Positions 1-13,000 of a stretch of 64,000 bases of DNA are shown piece after piece. Each line of letters begins with the position of its first letter. Position 1 is the stretch's first letter. The position numbers and the translations under genes are program-made. The DNA comes from Amylostereum areolatum (taxonomy: Eukaryota > Basidiomycota > Agaricomycetes > Russulales > Stereaceae): NCBI GenBank assembly GCA_012932865.1, contig SAXG01000013.1:992001-1056000 (forward strand), written 5' to 3'. The notes beneath the pieces were generated by a model, which was not told the DNA's origin, did no database searches, and worked only from the letters and a program-made list of their open reading frames with translations.

Positions 1-2245
<2,245 letters not shown>

Positions 2246-2836
2246 TGCGCGCGGGGGGGGGGGGGGGGGGGGGGGGGGATGCGATCGATGGGGTTTTCAG
2301 TAGACTGAGAGGATGGGAGGGCGGGCCTGGTGCGAGGAAATGCAATGTAAGTTTTAGTTGGGGCGACGCGCGCGCGTTGGGTGTATGTACAGTAATACCG
2401 GTAAAATCTTGAGAGCTTTCGATTGCATTGTTTCGTGATCGGGTGAACAGGATACTTGAGTCGGTTGGGGTGGGAGAGGGGGGCGATGGGGCTCTTCCGA
2501 GACTCTGGTGTGTGTCGAAAGTCGATAAACAGCTGGTAAGTAGCTCACCTACGGTAAGTTACTTAGTACCAATGCCAAGTGTGGATAATGGATTGGGAGG
2601 GCGTCTGAACCATCACGTGATGGAAAAACTGGCTCGGATTGAACTCCCTCTCGACTCGCTCGCCACTTCTCCGCTGAGTCTCCAGTACTATGGTCTCGTC
2701 CCGTCGGTATCGCTCCTGCCGCATCGATCAGATGTATCATCCGACCGATCTTTCCTCCGGACGCTGGAAGACCCCCCCCCCCCTTCCACGACCACGACCA
2801 CAGACTCCAACCGAACCCAGCACCGACTCCCTAACT
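2246..2836. other. Intergenic, no supported gene
   Basis: Begins with a run of about 26 G at 2252-2278 just after the monooxygenase stop. Open frames here have no recognisable motif and no convincing splice structure. I see nothing else. Confidence 0.5.
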
Positions 2837-2838
2837 TA

Positions 2839-3053
2839 CAGCTATTTGCATAATGATAGAGCGCCTTGGGTTTTTCCTTCATCACAGGCTTCTTGAGTCC
2901 GACGTCCTGCCGAGTACTGCCGATCAGGGACGATCAGTGACGAAGAACTCGTTGTGAGCCGCAGCCCAATCGGCAATCATCGGCAGCTCGCGGAGTCTGA
3001 TTCCCTATGATGAAGAAATAATCGTGGGCGCTCTATCAATATGCAAATAGCTG
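2839..3053. mobile_element. Short TIR element (MITE), Tc1/mariner-like TA target
   Basis: The ends form a terminal inverted repeat: CAGCTATTTGCATAATGATA at the left matches the reverse complement of the right end (...ATGCAAATAGCTG) over 26 bp with one mismatch. Looser similarity continues to about 50 bp (both arms contain TTCATCA). A TA dinucleotide flanks each side (2837-2838 and 3054-3055), as expected for a Tc1/mariner-type target duplication. At 215 bp with no ORF it would be non-autonomous. Superfamily is inferred from the TA site and the CAG start only. Confidence 0.7.
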
Positions 3054-3711
3054 TAACCTTATTTCAAGCCTTGTTTTCGAGTCTCACGGTCGAGGCCCCG
3101 CACGACATCTCCACGCCTCTGCTCGCCTTGCGTACGCGACGCGTTCCAGGCGAGTGTTCAAATAAACGCGGTCAGAGCCTGGGCGACGGGTCTGGAGCTT
3201 GTCTCGAAGAGCGAGAGAGAGAGAGGTCCAAGGCTTTCGCACTGGTGCTTATTTCCGAAACCTCCTACTGGGCCGACCTTCGCCCCGCTGAGTCCCGTCG
3301 CAGGGAATTTGTACTACTAACTTGCTATGCTTTGTTGCACTGACAGGGCCCGCCGCGGCGGGTGTCGAACTCTGCGGCCACGGTGCCTGTGGCGACTCGG
3401 AACTCTGGAGGGCTGGACGGCTGGACGGCTTGGGGGGTTCTCGGTCGTGGAGGGGCCCGCTGACGCTGTACGGTCGAGGCGCGCGCAGGGGCGGAACGGG
3501 GTCATGGCGAGCTCGGCGCGGTCACGCCCAGCTCATTCGAATTTCGACCGGTCGTTGTTGCGTGGATGGGTGGGTGCCAGGACTGGAAGGAAACATTGGT
3601 CAGTGCGTGTGGACCCTCAGTCAGTTACGGTTCTGCGCGTTGGAGTGCCGTGCGACCCCCCCATGGCCGAGGCGTCCGTGGATCGTGGATGGGCCCCACT
3701 GCACGCCGCGG
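3054..3711. other. Intergenic, no supported gene
   Basis: Short overlapping open frames on both strands without motifs. I see no RNA gene or repeat here. Confidence 0.4.
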
Positions 3712-3718
3712 TATAAGT
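3712..3718 (+). promoter_or_regulatory. Candidate TATA box
   Basis: TATAAGT lies 132 bp upstream of the start codon at 3850, in otherwise GC-rich sequence. The spacing would suit a core promoter with a short 5' UTR. Confidence 0.45.
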
Positions 3719-3849
3719 ACTGACGATGCGAGCGCTGCCGTGGCCTCGCCCAGAGATACCATCCACGAAGTCGACGCACCACAACCCACTCTGAACGCGT
3801 TCGAAGCAGTAACTATATCATAGCGACCGACGTACCCTACACCCCCGCC

Positions 3850-4560
3850 ATGACTAGTGTCGCGCAACAATACCAACCGCCCCTGGCCACGGCGTCGAGC
3901 TCACAGCACATTGATCCCTACGCGTTCAAGAACAAGTGCGCCCCGCCCCGTGGTAAGTCCCGCCTCCCTTTCGCGCATCCCATCCCCGACCGTCGACGGA
4001 GGCGCTAATGGAGAGGCCTTCACACAACGCACAGACGACCCGACGAGCCCCGCACCGCCCGCCGCCACAGCGTCGTGCGCCGCACCCCCGAACTTGAAGG
4101 CGCGGACGACCAGCGCGACGTGCCTCGTCGACACACTCCCCATCGCCATCGGTACGTCAACGTACTTATAGCTTCGTTCGAGACATCCAGCGCTGACCCG
4201 CGCGATATGTGGACACACATAGTCCCGCGCGATCCTCCTTTAGACGTCCGTCGTCGCGTCCCGCCGGCTCTCGCCCGTCCGTACCTCGTCCTCGTCCTCG
4301 CTACGCACCCCCAGCGCGCCTGGCACACCCTCCCGCCGCCGCCTTCTTTCATGAGAGGCTCGCCCTCGCCGGACCACCCCGATACCGGGCGCGATCGCCG
4401 CGCACGGCTGATGAGGCTTTTGCGCGCGAGCGAGGAGCGCGGGAGGCGGATGAGACGGGAACGGGAGGCGCTGCTGAGGAAGTGCGCGGCGTGGCGCGCG
4501 CGGGTCGGGGCACAACTGCCACCGCAGGACTCGAGCCTTCCGAGCCGTTGTCGTCGGTAA
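3850..4560 (+). CDS. Small coiled-coil protein, possible relative of the downstream RING gene
   Basis: Hypothetical protein of about 185 aa from three exons (3850-3952, 4035-4151, 4223-4560); all junctions keep frame and total 558 nt. It begins MTSVAQQYQPPLATASSS and ends with a strongly charged helix, RLMRLLRASEERGRRMRRER, followed by LLRKCAAWRARVGAQ. The RING protein 1 kb downstream has LRQSCLAWRRRAEAQ in the matching position. Each gene also has a short 'PI' at the end of exon 2 and an 'ALARPY/AHLRPY' stretch near the start of exon 3, so the two may be diverged tandem duplicates. This one shows no RING cysteines. Function unknown; the model rests on splice logic only. Confidence 0.5.
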
Positions 4561-5534
4561 GCATGTATGTAGAGTACGTGCGCGATAGCGTCGACTCGGA
4601 TCTCGGCGTGTGGCGTCGCGATGGGGGTAGGTGAAGTGGAGGGGAAGCGATGGGGGTTATGACGGGTGGTGGTGATTTTTTTAGTTCGGGGAGGGGGCGA
4701 GGAGACGCCTATTTTGGGGGTGCAACGCCGTGCTCGGAGCGAAGTTATTACGCGTTCGAACGTATTTTTGGGGATGCGCTAATATGGATTCGTATGGATT
4801 ATAAAGAGCAGGCGGGTAGTACACACGCGTACGATGTGTGCCAGTACCACCTCCTTCCGGCGAACGTCCTGCAGTGCAAAGCTTAAGTCGAGGGAGCATC
4901 TCTCCGTCCGCCTCCGATCTTCCGCTCCCGCAAAACCCAAACTCAAGCCTTCCACGATGTCCCTAAAGCATAGTAACCTCGGGAGTCGGAATCGTCCAAC
5001 ATGCTTCTCCCGCGAGACGAACCTTCCTCGAGGCTCGGAATGACGTCGTTCCCTGGCGTGATATCCAAATGCGGAAGGACAGTCCCACGCTGTGCTTGCT
5101 CGCTGGGTTTGAAATTTAGAGTTCTGGGCCCCCACTGGAAAGTGCGAGGCCCGCTCGAGTCCCGTTCCCGATGCTGCCCTTCTCTGTCCCTCCTTACCTT
5201 TGACACAACCGTCCGCTGATGGCTTCGTGCAGATGCTCAGCTGGAAGGATGAAGCGGGCGAGGAGCAGCTGGATCGCACGTGTCTAGCATCTCGGACTTG
5301 CCTCGCCCCCTCCCTTCGCCCCGTTCATCTCGCGCTCTCTCCGTCTCGGGCGCACCGGGGCAGACAGGAACTGGAGCTGGATGGGACCCAGCCCTTCCGC
5401 TGGAGTCAGTGCGTTAACTTTCACGCTCCTCCGGCAGACATCATGCGTGCGGCGTGCAGTGCGTGCGTGGGGGGGACGCGTAAGATTCGGAATGAGCGGG
5501 CTGCTCCGACGTCCGAGGTGGCCTGCAAGGCTAC
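4561..5534. other. Intergenic, no supported gene
   Basis: A TATAAA-like stretch at 4799-4805 is not followed by a gene I can model. The longest open frame (minus strand, 4779-5279) has no motif and unconvincing composition. Confidence 0.4.
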
Positions 5535-5541
5535 TATATAA
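5535..5541 (+). promoter_or_regulatory. Candidate TATA box of the RING gene
   Basis: TATATAA lies about 103 bp upstream of the ATG at 5644, followed by pyrimidine-rich sequence typical of a fungal transcription start region. Confidence 0.55.
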
Positions 5542-5643
5542 CGCCTGTCCCCCTACCCTCTTGTCCACCGTAACTCATCCTTAACATCGTCCTTCAATTC
5601 CGCCCTCGTTCCCACCACCGCTAGTGACCCGGACAAGCACTCG

Positions 5644-6816
5644 ATGCTCATGTCCTCCTGCGCCATCTGCCTCGACACCCTCAAGGCGCCCACCGCCTAT
5701 CCCTGCGGTACGTCCTATCCCATTCACCCACCACCAACAAAAAAAAAACTAAGCGCAGCTCATAAAACCAGGCCACGTCTTCTGCTACGAATGCGTCGCG
5801 CGCAGCGTGCGTCCGCTCAACCCCCTCACCACCGCCTCCTGCCCCACCTGCCGCGCCACCTTCCCCATCGGTACGCTCGCTTTCCCCCTTCCTCGACCCC
5901 TAGCGCTCACGTGCAGCATCGGCGACCAGTCACCCTCAACGCCGCGCTCATCCCCGCCCATCTCAGACCGTACTTCCTCTCGCCTTTTCGCAGGCTGTAC
6001 CTCGACGAGCCATCCCCGCGCTCGCCCGAACACGAGCCGTCCATCTCATCGCCGTCGCCGTTCGTGACCACCCCCGCCACCACGTCCGCCTCCTCCGCAC
6101 ATCAGCCCTCCCCACCCAACTCCCTCGCCTCCTCCTCCTCTTCACCCCCCTCTCATTCCCCACCCTCCACCCTCGCCCGCCTCCAATCCGAAAACATCAC
6201 CCTCCGCCAAAGCTGCCTCGCCTGGCGCCGTCGCGCCGAAGCCCAGTCCGCCGCCGGCGTCGGGCTCACGGCCATCCTGCGCCTCGTAAAGGAGCAGGTC
6301 AAAGCCGAGCGGGAGGAGATGGCGCGGCGGGAGGCGGCGGTGCGGCGGTGGGTGGAGGAGGTCAGGGGCGCGGGGGGCGTCGGCACGGAGCATGGCGATC
6401 GCAAGATAGAGGAGCAGGGCGTGAAGATGGAGGCGCGGGAGGAGGAGGGGGCAGTGCCCGAAGCTGTCGTAACCGCGATCCCCCTTGCGCCGCTCACCCT
6501 CCCCACTCCCCCGCCCTTACCCCCGCCTCACGACCACGACCACGACCGCGAACGCGAACTCGACATCTCACCCCTCCTTCCGCACCTCGCGTACGGCGGC
6601 AGCCCTAGGCCGAAACGTCCGCTCGATCACGAGGACGCCCTCGAAGGTTTCATGCCCCTCAGCAAGAAAAAGCGTCTCTGGGTCGAGTCGCGCCCGCATC
6701 CAGCCCGCCGCTCGCGCTCGCGCTCGCCCCTTTCCCCGTCTCTGTCTCTGTCCCGGTCTCCTTCTCCTTCCCTTTCTCTTCCCCTCCCCCCCCTCCATCT
6801 CCCCGCTTCATCATAG
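5644..6816 (+). CDS. RING-finger (C3HC4) protein, putative E3 ubiquitin ligase
   Basis: Three exons: 5644-5707, 5772-5870, 5930-6816. The spliced N-terminus carries a complete RING: CAICLD, then PCGHVFCYECV, then CPTCRATFPI, giving the C3HC4 zinc ligands in order within the first 55 residues. After it come VTLNAALIPAHLRPYF, a Ser/Pro-rich low-complexity stretch, a coiled coil (about SENITLRQSCLAWRRRAEAQ to EREEMARREAAVRRW), and a basic Arg/Ser-rich tail with RPKRPL and SKKKRLW, possible nuclear localisation signals. RING proteins of this type usually recruit E2 enzymes; substrate unknown. The second intron acceptor at 5929 was chosen because it restores the RING-to-helix frame. An in-frame second ATG lies 6 nt downstream of the chosen start. 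The domain call is firm; the role as a ligase is inference. Confidence 0.85.
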   Translation: MLMSSCAICLDTLKAPTAYPCGTSYPIHPPPTKKKLSAAHKTRPRLLLRMRRAQRASAQPPHHRLLPHLPRHLPHRYARFPPSSTPSAHVQHRRPVTLNAALIPAHLRPYFLSPFRRLYLDEPSPRSPEHEPSISSPSPFVTTPATTSASSAHQPSPPNSLASSSSSPPSHSPPSTLARLQSENITLRQSCLAWRRRAEAQSAAGVGLTAILRLVKEQVKAEREEMARREAAVRRWVEEVRGAGGVGTEHGDRKIEEQGVKMEAREEEGAVPEAVVTAIPLAPLTLPTPPPLPPPHDHDHDRERELDISPLLPHLAYGGSPRPKRPLDHEDALEGFMPLSKKKRLWVESRPHPARRSRSRSPLSPSLSLSRSPSPSLSLPLPPLHLPASS

Positions 6817-7523
6817 CCCTCCCCCGTCCTCAACCTCTGTACCCTCTGCATCTCCCTTCCTCTCAAAACACAAATCGGCGGTTGTACGTTACGGCTCGGA
6901 CGGCGTGTTAAATAATTCGGTGTATTGTTCTGCATGGGCCTCCTTGAACCGTGGTTCGCATCTTCTTCTTGTTCGTGAATACCCCGGCCCCCTCTTGGAC
7001 ACACACACTTCTCATACGACACATACGCACAGCGTTTCTCTTTCTCTCCTCTCGAATGCACGTTACTCTACCGCTACGCGTCCTCGCGGCTCTATTCGCT
7101 AGTGTACATACCTACCGCACTGTTGTACTACGTACGCCTCCACCCCACTCTGTATACTTCGCGCGGTCCTCGCCGTCGCTACTGTCCGAATACCTACCCC
7201 CCCCTGCTCTGCGTTCGCCTCGAGGGATGTTCTCATCTTGATGTAATTCTTCGAGTCCTTCGGGAACAGCTGCAGGGGTCGCGGTACCATCTGGCGACTA
7301 GTACACGTCGAAGCTGATGCTGGATAGACCACGATTATAAGGCGGGCATACCGCGTAACTTTCAAGTTCGCATGACGGGCTGAATTTCAGTGGCGAGCAG
7401 CCACAGTAAAACCTCAAAATAATGTTTCATGGACCATGACATATATATTATTTAGATTTGAATAAATACTTGTTCAGAGCGGGGATGGCAAAAAAAACAA
7501 TAACTGCATGTGAAGAAATGCAG
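6817..7523. other. 3' flank of RING gene, no supported gene
   Basis: Presumed 3' UTR followed by AT-richer DNA (for example around 7440-7480). No ORF with motifs. Confidence 0.4.
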
Positions 7524-7597
7524 TGGCCAACTTGGGGATCGAACCCAAGACCTTCGCGTTATTAGCACGACGCTCTAACCAGCTGAGCTAGTCGGCC
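7524..7597 (-). tRNA. tRNA-Ile (anticodon AAU)
   Basis: The minus strand folds as a full cloverleaf of 74 nt including the discriminator A. The acceptor stem GGCCGAC pairs with GTTGGCC (one G-U type and one A-T pair inside). The D arm has GCTCAGCTGGTTAGAGC. The anticodon stem TCGTG/CGCGA encloses the loop CTAATAA with anticodon AAT. The T arm has GGTTCGATCC. There is no intron, and A-box and B-box promoters are intact. AAU is read as IAU after deamination, the usual major isoleucine tRNA of fungi. Confidence 0.95.
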
Positions 7598-7847
7598 ATG
7601 TGTTTCGCTTTTATGTAATATATTGACTAGGCTTGTGAAGATCATCACAATGGATCAGGAGCTTCGAACACAGGGTGATGAAGTACATAGTGACATGTGT
7701 AAAATGCGACACAAAGAACACTGCATTTCATCAAGCCATGTATCACCACTTGTATCGTATTGTATCGGACAAACCACGCGATCATGAGAACAGGCCGTCG
7801 GTGTTGCCGGTCCCATCTAAACCTGACCTGTATCACAATGCAAGGCA

Positions 7848-9650
7848 TCAGCGAGTATCCACAGAAGGTAGGTAGAGGTAGCCATACCCCTTGACATCTC
7901 CCGGACAGGATGGCATGGGGATCAACTCGCCACCATCAACCTTTGAGGCCAACAAAGACATAGCAGCCACCAGGTAACACATCGCCTCTCCTGCAGCCTT
8001 CTTCAAGACCTCGGGATCACGAAATGCGTCGGGCACGCCGTAGGCCTCTATCTTCATCAGGTGCAAATCATTCTGCGCATCGGCCAGTAGATCGACGCAT
8101 TGCCGACATGCCAGGGGGACACAGCTCAAGCGAGCAGCCATTTCTGTCTTGTCAATCCATGCGGTGGCCCGCGAAGCGTGGCTGCTGCCCGGTCCGGGAA
8201 AGAGCGCGTGGTACGCTTTGTAGTGGCTCAACAGGGGGCAGTATCCCTTCGGCACGAAGGTGAACAGGAACCACACCGTGATCCACCAGACAGACTCCAC
8301 ATTGTGAAATGTGTTTGCACAGAAGGGTGCAGCAGTGCAGGATTGGGGGCCGATGTTGGCACAGACCAGGTCGCCTGTGTCAGAAACGTAGCAGCGAGAG
8401 CACTTTTCCACGGCTCCGATATCAGAAGACAAGTTGTCCATGACCTCTAGAGGCATGAATGGGCGCGTCCCCTGTTTTTGCGACTGTGAATTTTTGTTTT
8501 TATTGTTGGAAGAGGGACTGAACATGTACCATTCGCGCATCACGAGGCAAGTTTGTGTCATCCGCGAGCACGGCGTACTCAAGGTCCATGATCACCCCCA
8601 CTTTGCCTGCACCGGGGTGCTAGACTGACATAATGTTTCCTCCACTAGGATCTCGATGAATGACACCTGCATCGTGCATCGCTTGCAGTCCTGCACAGAC
8701 ATGCTAAGATATATAAGAGTGCTGCCGCGCGGGGGGAAAAGGACTAACCAAGAGACGCTCCTTTCAGGACAGCAAACATTTCATCGTATCTTCGAATCTC
8801 CGTGACGGCGATGCCAACTTCCTCGAACACAACGTGATAGTGACAACGTGGGAATGCATTCAAGTTGGTATTTGCCAGGGACAGATGATCCCTGCGGGCG
8901 GCAGCAGGAATGGTAGGAATGGGTCCTGTTGAGGACTGTGTTCCTCGATGGATGCATGATTTATTTTCGCCACCCTTGCGGTTGCTAGCACTCTGCCGTG
9001 GAGCGGGGACCACACGATTCTCTGAGTAGAGGGGAGCGGGGGAGCCGGCGGGAATAAGATTGCGACCACGGCGAATGACTGTGCGAGTGTCGTCCCCGAC
9101 ATACTTGTCATTGGCGGAGCCAGGAGGGTGTACGGGAACAAGTCCAGCAGTGACAATGGTTAGGAAATGCTTCGTACGTGGATCGTCTCCAAGGTGTCGA
9201 CGGATGTAATCCAGCATGGCATGCTCCAGCTTCCGGTCACTATAGATCCACGTATCCTTAAGGACGAACTTCTCCTCGCTGAGACTTCCTCCATCGTAAA
9301 CCTCCCGAACCTCCCATACACACATTCCTCGTCCTTGAAGTGCGTCCGCCGAGTCGGGTGGGCTGTCGAGTAGCCGGACGGTCTCATCGCAGCCAAGGTC
9401 GGCGCAGCTAGCGGTACCGAGGGCAATGAAGATGTGGATGAATTGTCGCCAATCCTGGACCAGATTCCGTAGAGTCGTTGCCTCCGAGTATATGACCAGA
9501 GCGGAAGAAAACGAACCTTATGGACATCAAATGGAGTGGAGGCCACGACGGTTGCCCTGTCGTGGAGCCACAGTCTGGCCATCATGTCTTCGATCATAAG
9601 ACCGAGCACGAAGCGGCTGCAAGCGTCATTTCGCATCATGTGGTGTATGG
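7848..9650 (-). pseudogene. FunK1 fungal-type protein kinase, truncated and nonsense-interrupted
   Basis: Basidiomycete FunK1-type kinase. Four exons on the minus strand: 9650-9517 (partial), 9454-8749, 8690-8530, 8483-7848. Family signatures in order: FVLGLMIEDMMARLW near the N-terminus; YHVVFEEVG; the catalytic loop GVIHRDPSGGNIM; DLEYAVL (the DFG-equivalent region); GTRPFMPLEV (activation/P+1 segment); and NTFHNVESVWWITVWFL. Two lesions: an in-frame TAG at 8620-8622 four residues after the catalytic-loop Asn, and loss of everything upstream of 9650, where a Gyp1 LTR starts. The apparent frame change before SQKQGTRPF is explained by a 46-nt GT..AG intron. FunK1 families are large and often expressed in fruiting tissue; this copy is unlikely to give an active kinase. 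Confidence 0.85.
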
Positions 9651-10070
9651 TGTCAGAAATGCAGTTTATGAGACCGATGAACCGCCTAAGTCGCGACGAT
9701 GAGAGGAGCGAGAAGAAAATAGATTCGAGAGTGCCGGGGTCTAGGGTAGTGCAACGTGCGCTACAGTACCGTATGACGAGATGGACAGTCTAGGGAAAAG
9801 GGAAGAGAAACACTGTCCTTATATACAAGTGGGAACGATGGTGCGATGCGATGCGATAGTGGTGCGAGCGGGGGGAACAATAGGAAAGGAGTCATGGGGC
9901 GGAGGACGAAGGTCCGGAGCAGTGATGTCATAGATAAGGATGCGGAACCCCGCTCGGAAGTCCGGGCAATGACGTCGTTGAAGCATGTGATGCAAGGGAA
10001 AGTCATGTGCCGTGACACGTCGCGTGTACGAGGTCTGCAAACGAAGAGAGAAATGGAGCGATCCGTGACA
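9651..10070 (-). repeat. Gyp1 LTR (3' LTR of Gyp1-A)
   Basis: 420 bp, ends TGTCA...TGACA, nearly identical to the LTRs at 27422, 34096 and 60971. Read on the minus strand it has a TATATAA box and, 33 nt downstream, TAGACTGTCCA, the predicted transcript start. Confidence 0.95.
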
Positions 10071-13000
10071 TTACCCCCCCTTTAAGACGCGCTTTCGCCT
10101 GGAGCGCGATGTCATCTGCAAGGGTAGATGCGAGAAAATTGTCAAAGGAGATGCCGAGGGAACGCACAGGGCGGGGTGCGTTTGGATGGCGTTTGTGGAA
10201 GGCGTCGATCATGTCGGTGACCTTTGAGAGCGAGGAGCGAGGGAGCCAGGTATTCTCGGAGTCAGGATAGCCTACCCACTTGACGAGGTATTGTGTGCCT
10301 TTCTTGTTGCGGGTCGGCTTCGAGTCGATGATGTCTTCAACGTCATATTCTTCTTCGTCATCAACGAGGTCAGGCGGCGGTTGTTCATAGTTTGGACCAT
10401 GTGCCGTTGTCTCCTTGTATGCGGTGAGCAGCGAAGCATGGAAGACTGGGTGGATTCTCCACGTCTTCGGCAGCTTCAGGCGGTAATTCACTGGGCTAAT
10501 GACGTCAACGATCTCGAAGGGTCCAAATCGTTTGGCAGCAAGCTTAGCTTTCGGCCTCGTCGTCTTCAGGTTTTTGCCTTCGAGCCAGACCTTGTCTCCA
10601 ACGGCGAACAGTGTCGATTTGCTGATCGTGTCACCATTGTAGTGCTTCATTAAGTCAGATGCGAGGGCAAGGCTGGCTTTGATCTCTTGTCGGACTTCTT
10701 CAAGTTGACGGAGGCGTTCTTCAACTGCAGGGACCTTTGAGGACGGGTTTATGGACGGGTACATCCTGGGGAGGAAGCTGTAGAGGACTTCAAAGGGAGC
10801 CTTTCCAGTAGCTGCATGGGTGCGAGAGTTGTGAGAAAACTCGAAGAAGGGCAACCACTTCACCCAGTCGTCTTGACGGTAGTTGCAGAATACTCGCAGA
10901 AACTGCTCGAGGTTCTGGTTCTCGCGTTCGGTTTGGCCGTCTGTCTGTGGGTGATACGCTGTGCTGAGGGCGGACTTGATCCCGAGCTTCTCGTTGAGTG
11001 TACGCATCACCTGTCCAGCAAATTGGGGTCCACGATCCGAGATGATCTTGTCTGCTAAGCCGTAGTGTCGGTATACCTTATCGAAGAGAATGTCGGCCGT
11101 GCCATCGCTGGTGATCTTCGTTGTACATGGGGTGGTAACCACCATCTTGGTGAGGCGATCGACCACGACATTGACGGCGTTATAGCCTTCGCAGTCAGGG
11201 AGTTCGACGATGAAGTCGGTGGAGATGACGCCAAATGGTCGATCGGGTACTTCGTTTGGGATCATGTCGACGTGGGGTCGGCTGCTCTGTGTCTTCGTCG
11301 ACTGGCAGGTTGCGCATCCTGCTACAAAGTCGCGGACAAAGACAGACATGCCAGGCCACCAATATTCACGACTCACAAGCTCGTAAGTCTTGAAGCGACC
11401 GGGGTGTCCAGCCAGGGGCGATTCATGGTACATTTTGACAATGTCGCGTCGCAACTCGTCATCCGCAGGGACGTATACCTTTCCTCTAAACAGGACCAGG
11501 CCTTCTTCGTAGTTCCACTCTTGAAGGTTCTTGACGAGTGTACGTGGTCCGTTTCGTAAGATGGCGTCCAGGGCTTGAACGACCTCGATGTCCTTGGTTT
11601 TGCAGTCGCGGATGCGTCGTCGGAGTTCGACATCACCGAGGGAGGTTACTGCTCCTGGCCTTGTTGCGCGTACTTGGAAGTACTTGGGGTCAAGCAATAC
11701 GCGTTCCTTGTTGTCGTTTTCAACACCATCCTTGTGATCGGGTCGTCGAGACATTGGATCTGGGCGGTGGGAAATTCCTGGTTTATGAACGAGCGAGAAG
11801 TCAAATCGAGTGAGGAATAGAGCCCAACGTGCCTGTCGGCGGCTCAGCTTCTGTGCCGTCTTGAAGTGCTCCAGGTTCTTGTGATCTGTCCAGATTTCGA
11901 CGGTGTCGGGGGTGCCTTCGAGGTAGTGGCGCCAGGCTTCAAGCGCACGGATGATCGCAAGCAGCTCCTTGTCGTAGATGTCGTAGTTCCGTTCCGGTTC
12001 CGATAGGGCCTTGGACAGATACGCCACTGGATGCCAGTGACCGTCGTCGCCTTTCTGCGAGAGTATACCTCCAGTAGCAAAGTCCGAGGCATCGACTTCA
12101 ACGAGGTAAGGCTTCTTTGGGTCAGGCATGACTAAGACGGGGGAGGAAGTAAACGCAGCTTTCAGTGCGTCAAACGCAGTTTGGCAGTCCGTCGACCAGT
12201 TCCATGTGCAGTCCTTCTTTGTCAGATCAAATAGGGGCCGTGCAACCTTGGAGAAGTCCTTGATGAAACATCGGTAGAAGTTGCCAAAGCCGAGGAAGGA
12301 TTGCACATCTTTGACCGTTCGTGGTGTCGGCCAGTCCTGAATACCTGCTACCTTGACGGGGTCCATAGCGATCTTGTCGTGCGAGATGATGAGTCCGAGG
12401 TATTCGACAGAGTCTTGCTCAAAGACGCATTTCTCCGGTTTGAGGAAGAGGTCGTTGTCTTGCAAACGCTGCAGAACCTGCCGCACTATGGCACGGTGTT
12501 CGTCCATGGTGCGAGTGAACACCAAGATGTCGTCCATGTAGATGATGACCTTGCCCGAGTCGATGAGATCCTTGAACAGTTCATTCATCATTGCCTGAAA
12601 TGTTGCAGGGGAGTTCATAAGCCCAAAGAACATCACCGTAGGTTCGAAGAGACCGCGATTCGTCTTGAACGCAGCCTTCCACTCGTCGCCTTCCTTGATG
12701 CGGACATTGTTGTAGCCCCAGCGAACATCCATCTTGGAGAAGATTTCTGCACCTTTGAGGCGGTCGACGATTTCAGAGATCAGTGGCAAGGGGTATTCAT
12801 TCTTGACAGTGCCCTTGTTTAATTCTCGATAGTCCTGTACGGGACGCAGCTTTCCATCCTTTTTCTTCACAAAGAAGAACGGACTCGCCTGAGGTGACTT
12901 CGATGGGCGGATATAGCCCTTCTTCAGGTGGTCATCGAGGAAGGTGTCGAGTTCGATCTGCTCGGAAGGTGAGAGGGGGTAGATCTTGCACGGTTTGGGT

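Noticed and set aside
4779..5279. 166-codon minus-strand open frame upstream of the RING gene
   Set aside because: No domain, no splice context, and it covers a plausible promoter region.
11065..11559. Long open frames antisense to Gyp1-A pol (also 14113-14637, 13652-14329)
   Set aside because: They mirror the pol and gag codons on the other strand, recur at the same place in Gyp1-B, and have no motif; they are shadows.
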